Made by a program: the position numbers and the translations under genes | Source of the DNA: Bacteroidaceae bacterium | Lineage (GTDB): Bacteria > Bacteroidota > Bacteroidia > Bacteroidales > Bacteroidaceae | Length of the DNA: 6,067 nucleotides | Direction: 5' to 3' | Assembly: GCA_017557475.1 (NCBI GenBank) | Contig: JAFYYO010000236.1 | Location: 1 to 6,067 of the forward strand | The notes under the pieces: generated by a model | What the model was told of the DNA's origin: nothing | The model's input: only the letters and a program-made list of their open reading frames with translations | Databases searched by the model: none | Shown here: positions 5,441 through 6,067 of the stretch, piece by piece | Position numbering within the stretch: position 1 is the stretch's first letter | Layout: every line of letters begins with the position of its first letter

Positions 5441-6067
5441 TTAGTCTCTTGCGAATGACAACGGGAAGATACTTATTTGTGCAGTTTCGTCGGCTTCAAG
5501 CACAGCTTGTGCGCAGCAGCCCAGAGTCGCGCCAGTCGTCATCACATCGTCCACCAAAACCAGCCGTTTGCCTCGCCATTCGTCGGGAACGGAAGCACGA
5601 TAGATGCCTTCTGCATTCTTCAGGCGAGCCTCGCCCTTGAGTTTCGACTGGGGCGTGCGGTTCTTTGTACGCTTGATGAGGCTCACGACGGGCAATCCTG
5701 TCACTTCTGCCATGCCTCGAGCCAGCCTCTCTGCCTGATTGTAACCGCGCTTGAAACGTCGCCATTTTGTGAGCGGCACAGGGACAAGCGCATCGACCCC
5801 TTCCCAGAAATCTTGTCTTTTTGCTTCCAGGGCGGCCCATCTCCCCAGCTTGATGGCGAGGTCGCTCTTGCCGTGGAACTTTATGTCGATAATGAGTTTG
5901 TGATAGGGCGAGAAGTGATTGTATGTGAGGAACGTCGTAGCATGTTTAATGTCGGCTTTGTCCCAAATCATGCGTAGCAGAGGATTGTCGTCGATGTTCG
6001 TGATGCGGAAACGTGGCATCTGAACTGCGCAGAAGGCGCACAGCACATCCTCGCCAGGCATCAGCAG
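5441..6067 (-). CDS. ComF-family phosphoribosyltransferase-like protein, N-terminus cut by window edge
   Basis: The minus strand is open from the right edge to a TAA at 5443-5441, giving 208 residues. The PRPP-binding signature LVLVDDVMTTGAT lies near the C-terminus. Other family features are VPVPLTKWRRFKRGYNQAERLARG, with the RGYNQ segment typical of ComF/GntX proteins, and a K-L-K-G-E-A-R-L-K-N stretch before it. Near the left end LCAFC looks like the second CxxC of the N-terminal zinc knuckle. The first CxxC would lie beyond the window, and the frame stays open upstream of the first internal ATG (6061), so that ATG is probably not the true start. ComF proteins support DNA uptake in naturally competent bacteria, but they are also widespread where competence is unknown and their reaction is unsettled. 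The gene lies upstream of gdhA on the same strand, separated by 174 bp and a separate promoter. Confidence 0.88.
   Translation of the reverse strand: MLMPGEDVLCAFCAVQMPRFRITNIDDNPLLRMIWDKADIKHATTFLTYNHFSPYHKLIIDIKFHGKSDLAIKLGRWAALEAKRQDFWEGVDALVPVPLTKWRRFKRGYNQAERLARGMAEVTGLPVVSLIKRTKNRTPQSKLKGEARLKNAEGIYRASVPDEWRGKRLVLVDDVMTTGATLGCCAQAVLEADETAQISIFPLSFARD

Noticed and set aside
5477..5977. Plus-strand frame opposite the ComF-like gene
   Set aside because: The minus strand carries the PRPP-binding motif and RGYNQ segment; the plus product has no recognisable feature.

Overview
The window most likely comes from a Bacteroidetes (Bacteroidales) genome, plausibly a Prevotella-like gut or rumen organism. 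Three things point there. The TAnnTTTG promoter boxes are typical of the phylum. Starts lack a Shine-Dalgarno sequence and follow AT-rich leaders. The gene types also fit: a RecB/AddA-like helicase, a secreted family-43 glycosidase, an NADP-type glutamate dehydrogenase and a ComF-family protein. The genus is inference; there is no rRNA or other marker here.

Layout, left to right. Positions 1-777 hold the N-terminal 259 codons of a UvrD/RecB-type helicase on the minus strand, running off the left edge. Positions 778-1154 are a gene-free divergent region with back-to-back promoter-like boxes, a highly regular array of 22-bp dyad units, and a 7-bp tandem repeat that ends at the next start codon. 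Positions 1155-1973 are panB (pantothenate/CoA pathway, plus strand). Twelve bases later comes a 619-codon secreted protein (1986-3845) made of two GH43-like beta-propellers in tandem. Each propeller keeps an Asp/Asp/Glu set and a later His. They are joined by a linker encoded by a GC-rich hairpin element. A hairpin at 3869-3903 separates this plus-strand pair from the convergent gdhA (3926-5266, minus). After a 174-bp spacer carrying the gdhA promoter comes a ComF-family phosphoribosyltransferase-like gene (5441-6067, minus), running off the right edge.

The genes do not form one pathway. They are housekeeping metabolism (panB, gdhA), DNA processing (helicase, ComF) and one carbohydrate-degrading enzyme that may be co-transcribed with panB. 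No mobile element, CRISPR array or defence system is visible.

The least ordinary part is the 22-bp array at 919-1072. It keeps its phase through seven units, but its arms switch from CATAAC/GTTATG to CTAGGC/GYCTAG half way. Its centres and spacers also look inverted across that switch, as if two opposed blocks met near position 990. If the promoter-like box at 827-834 is active, the array would be transcribed as part of a leader of about 310 nt in front of panB.
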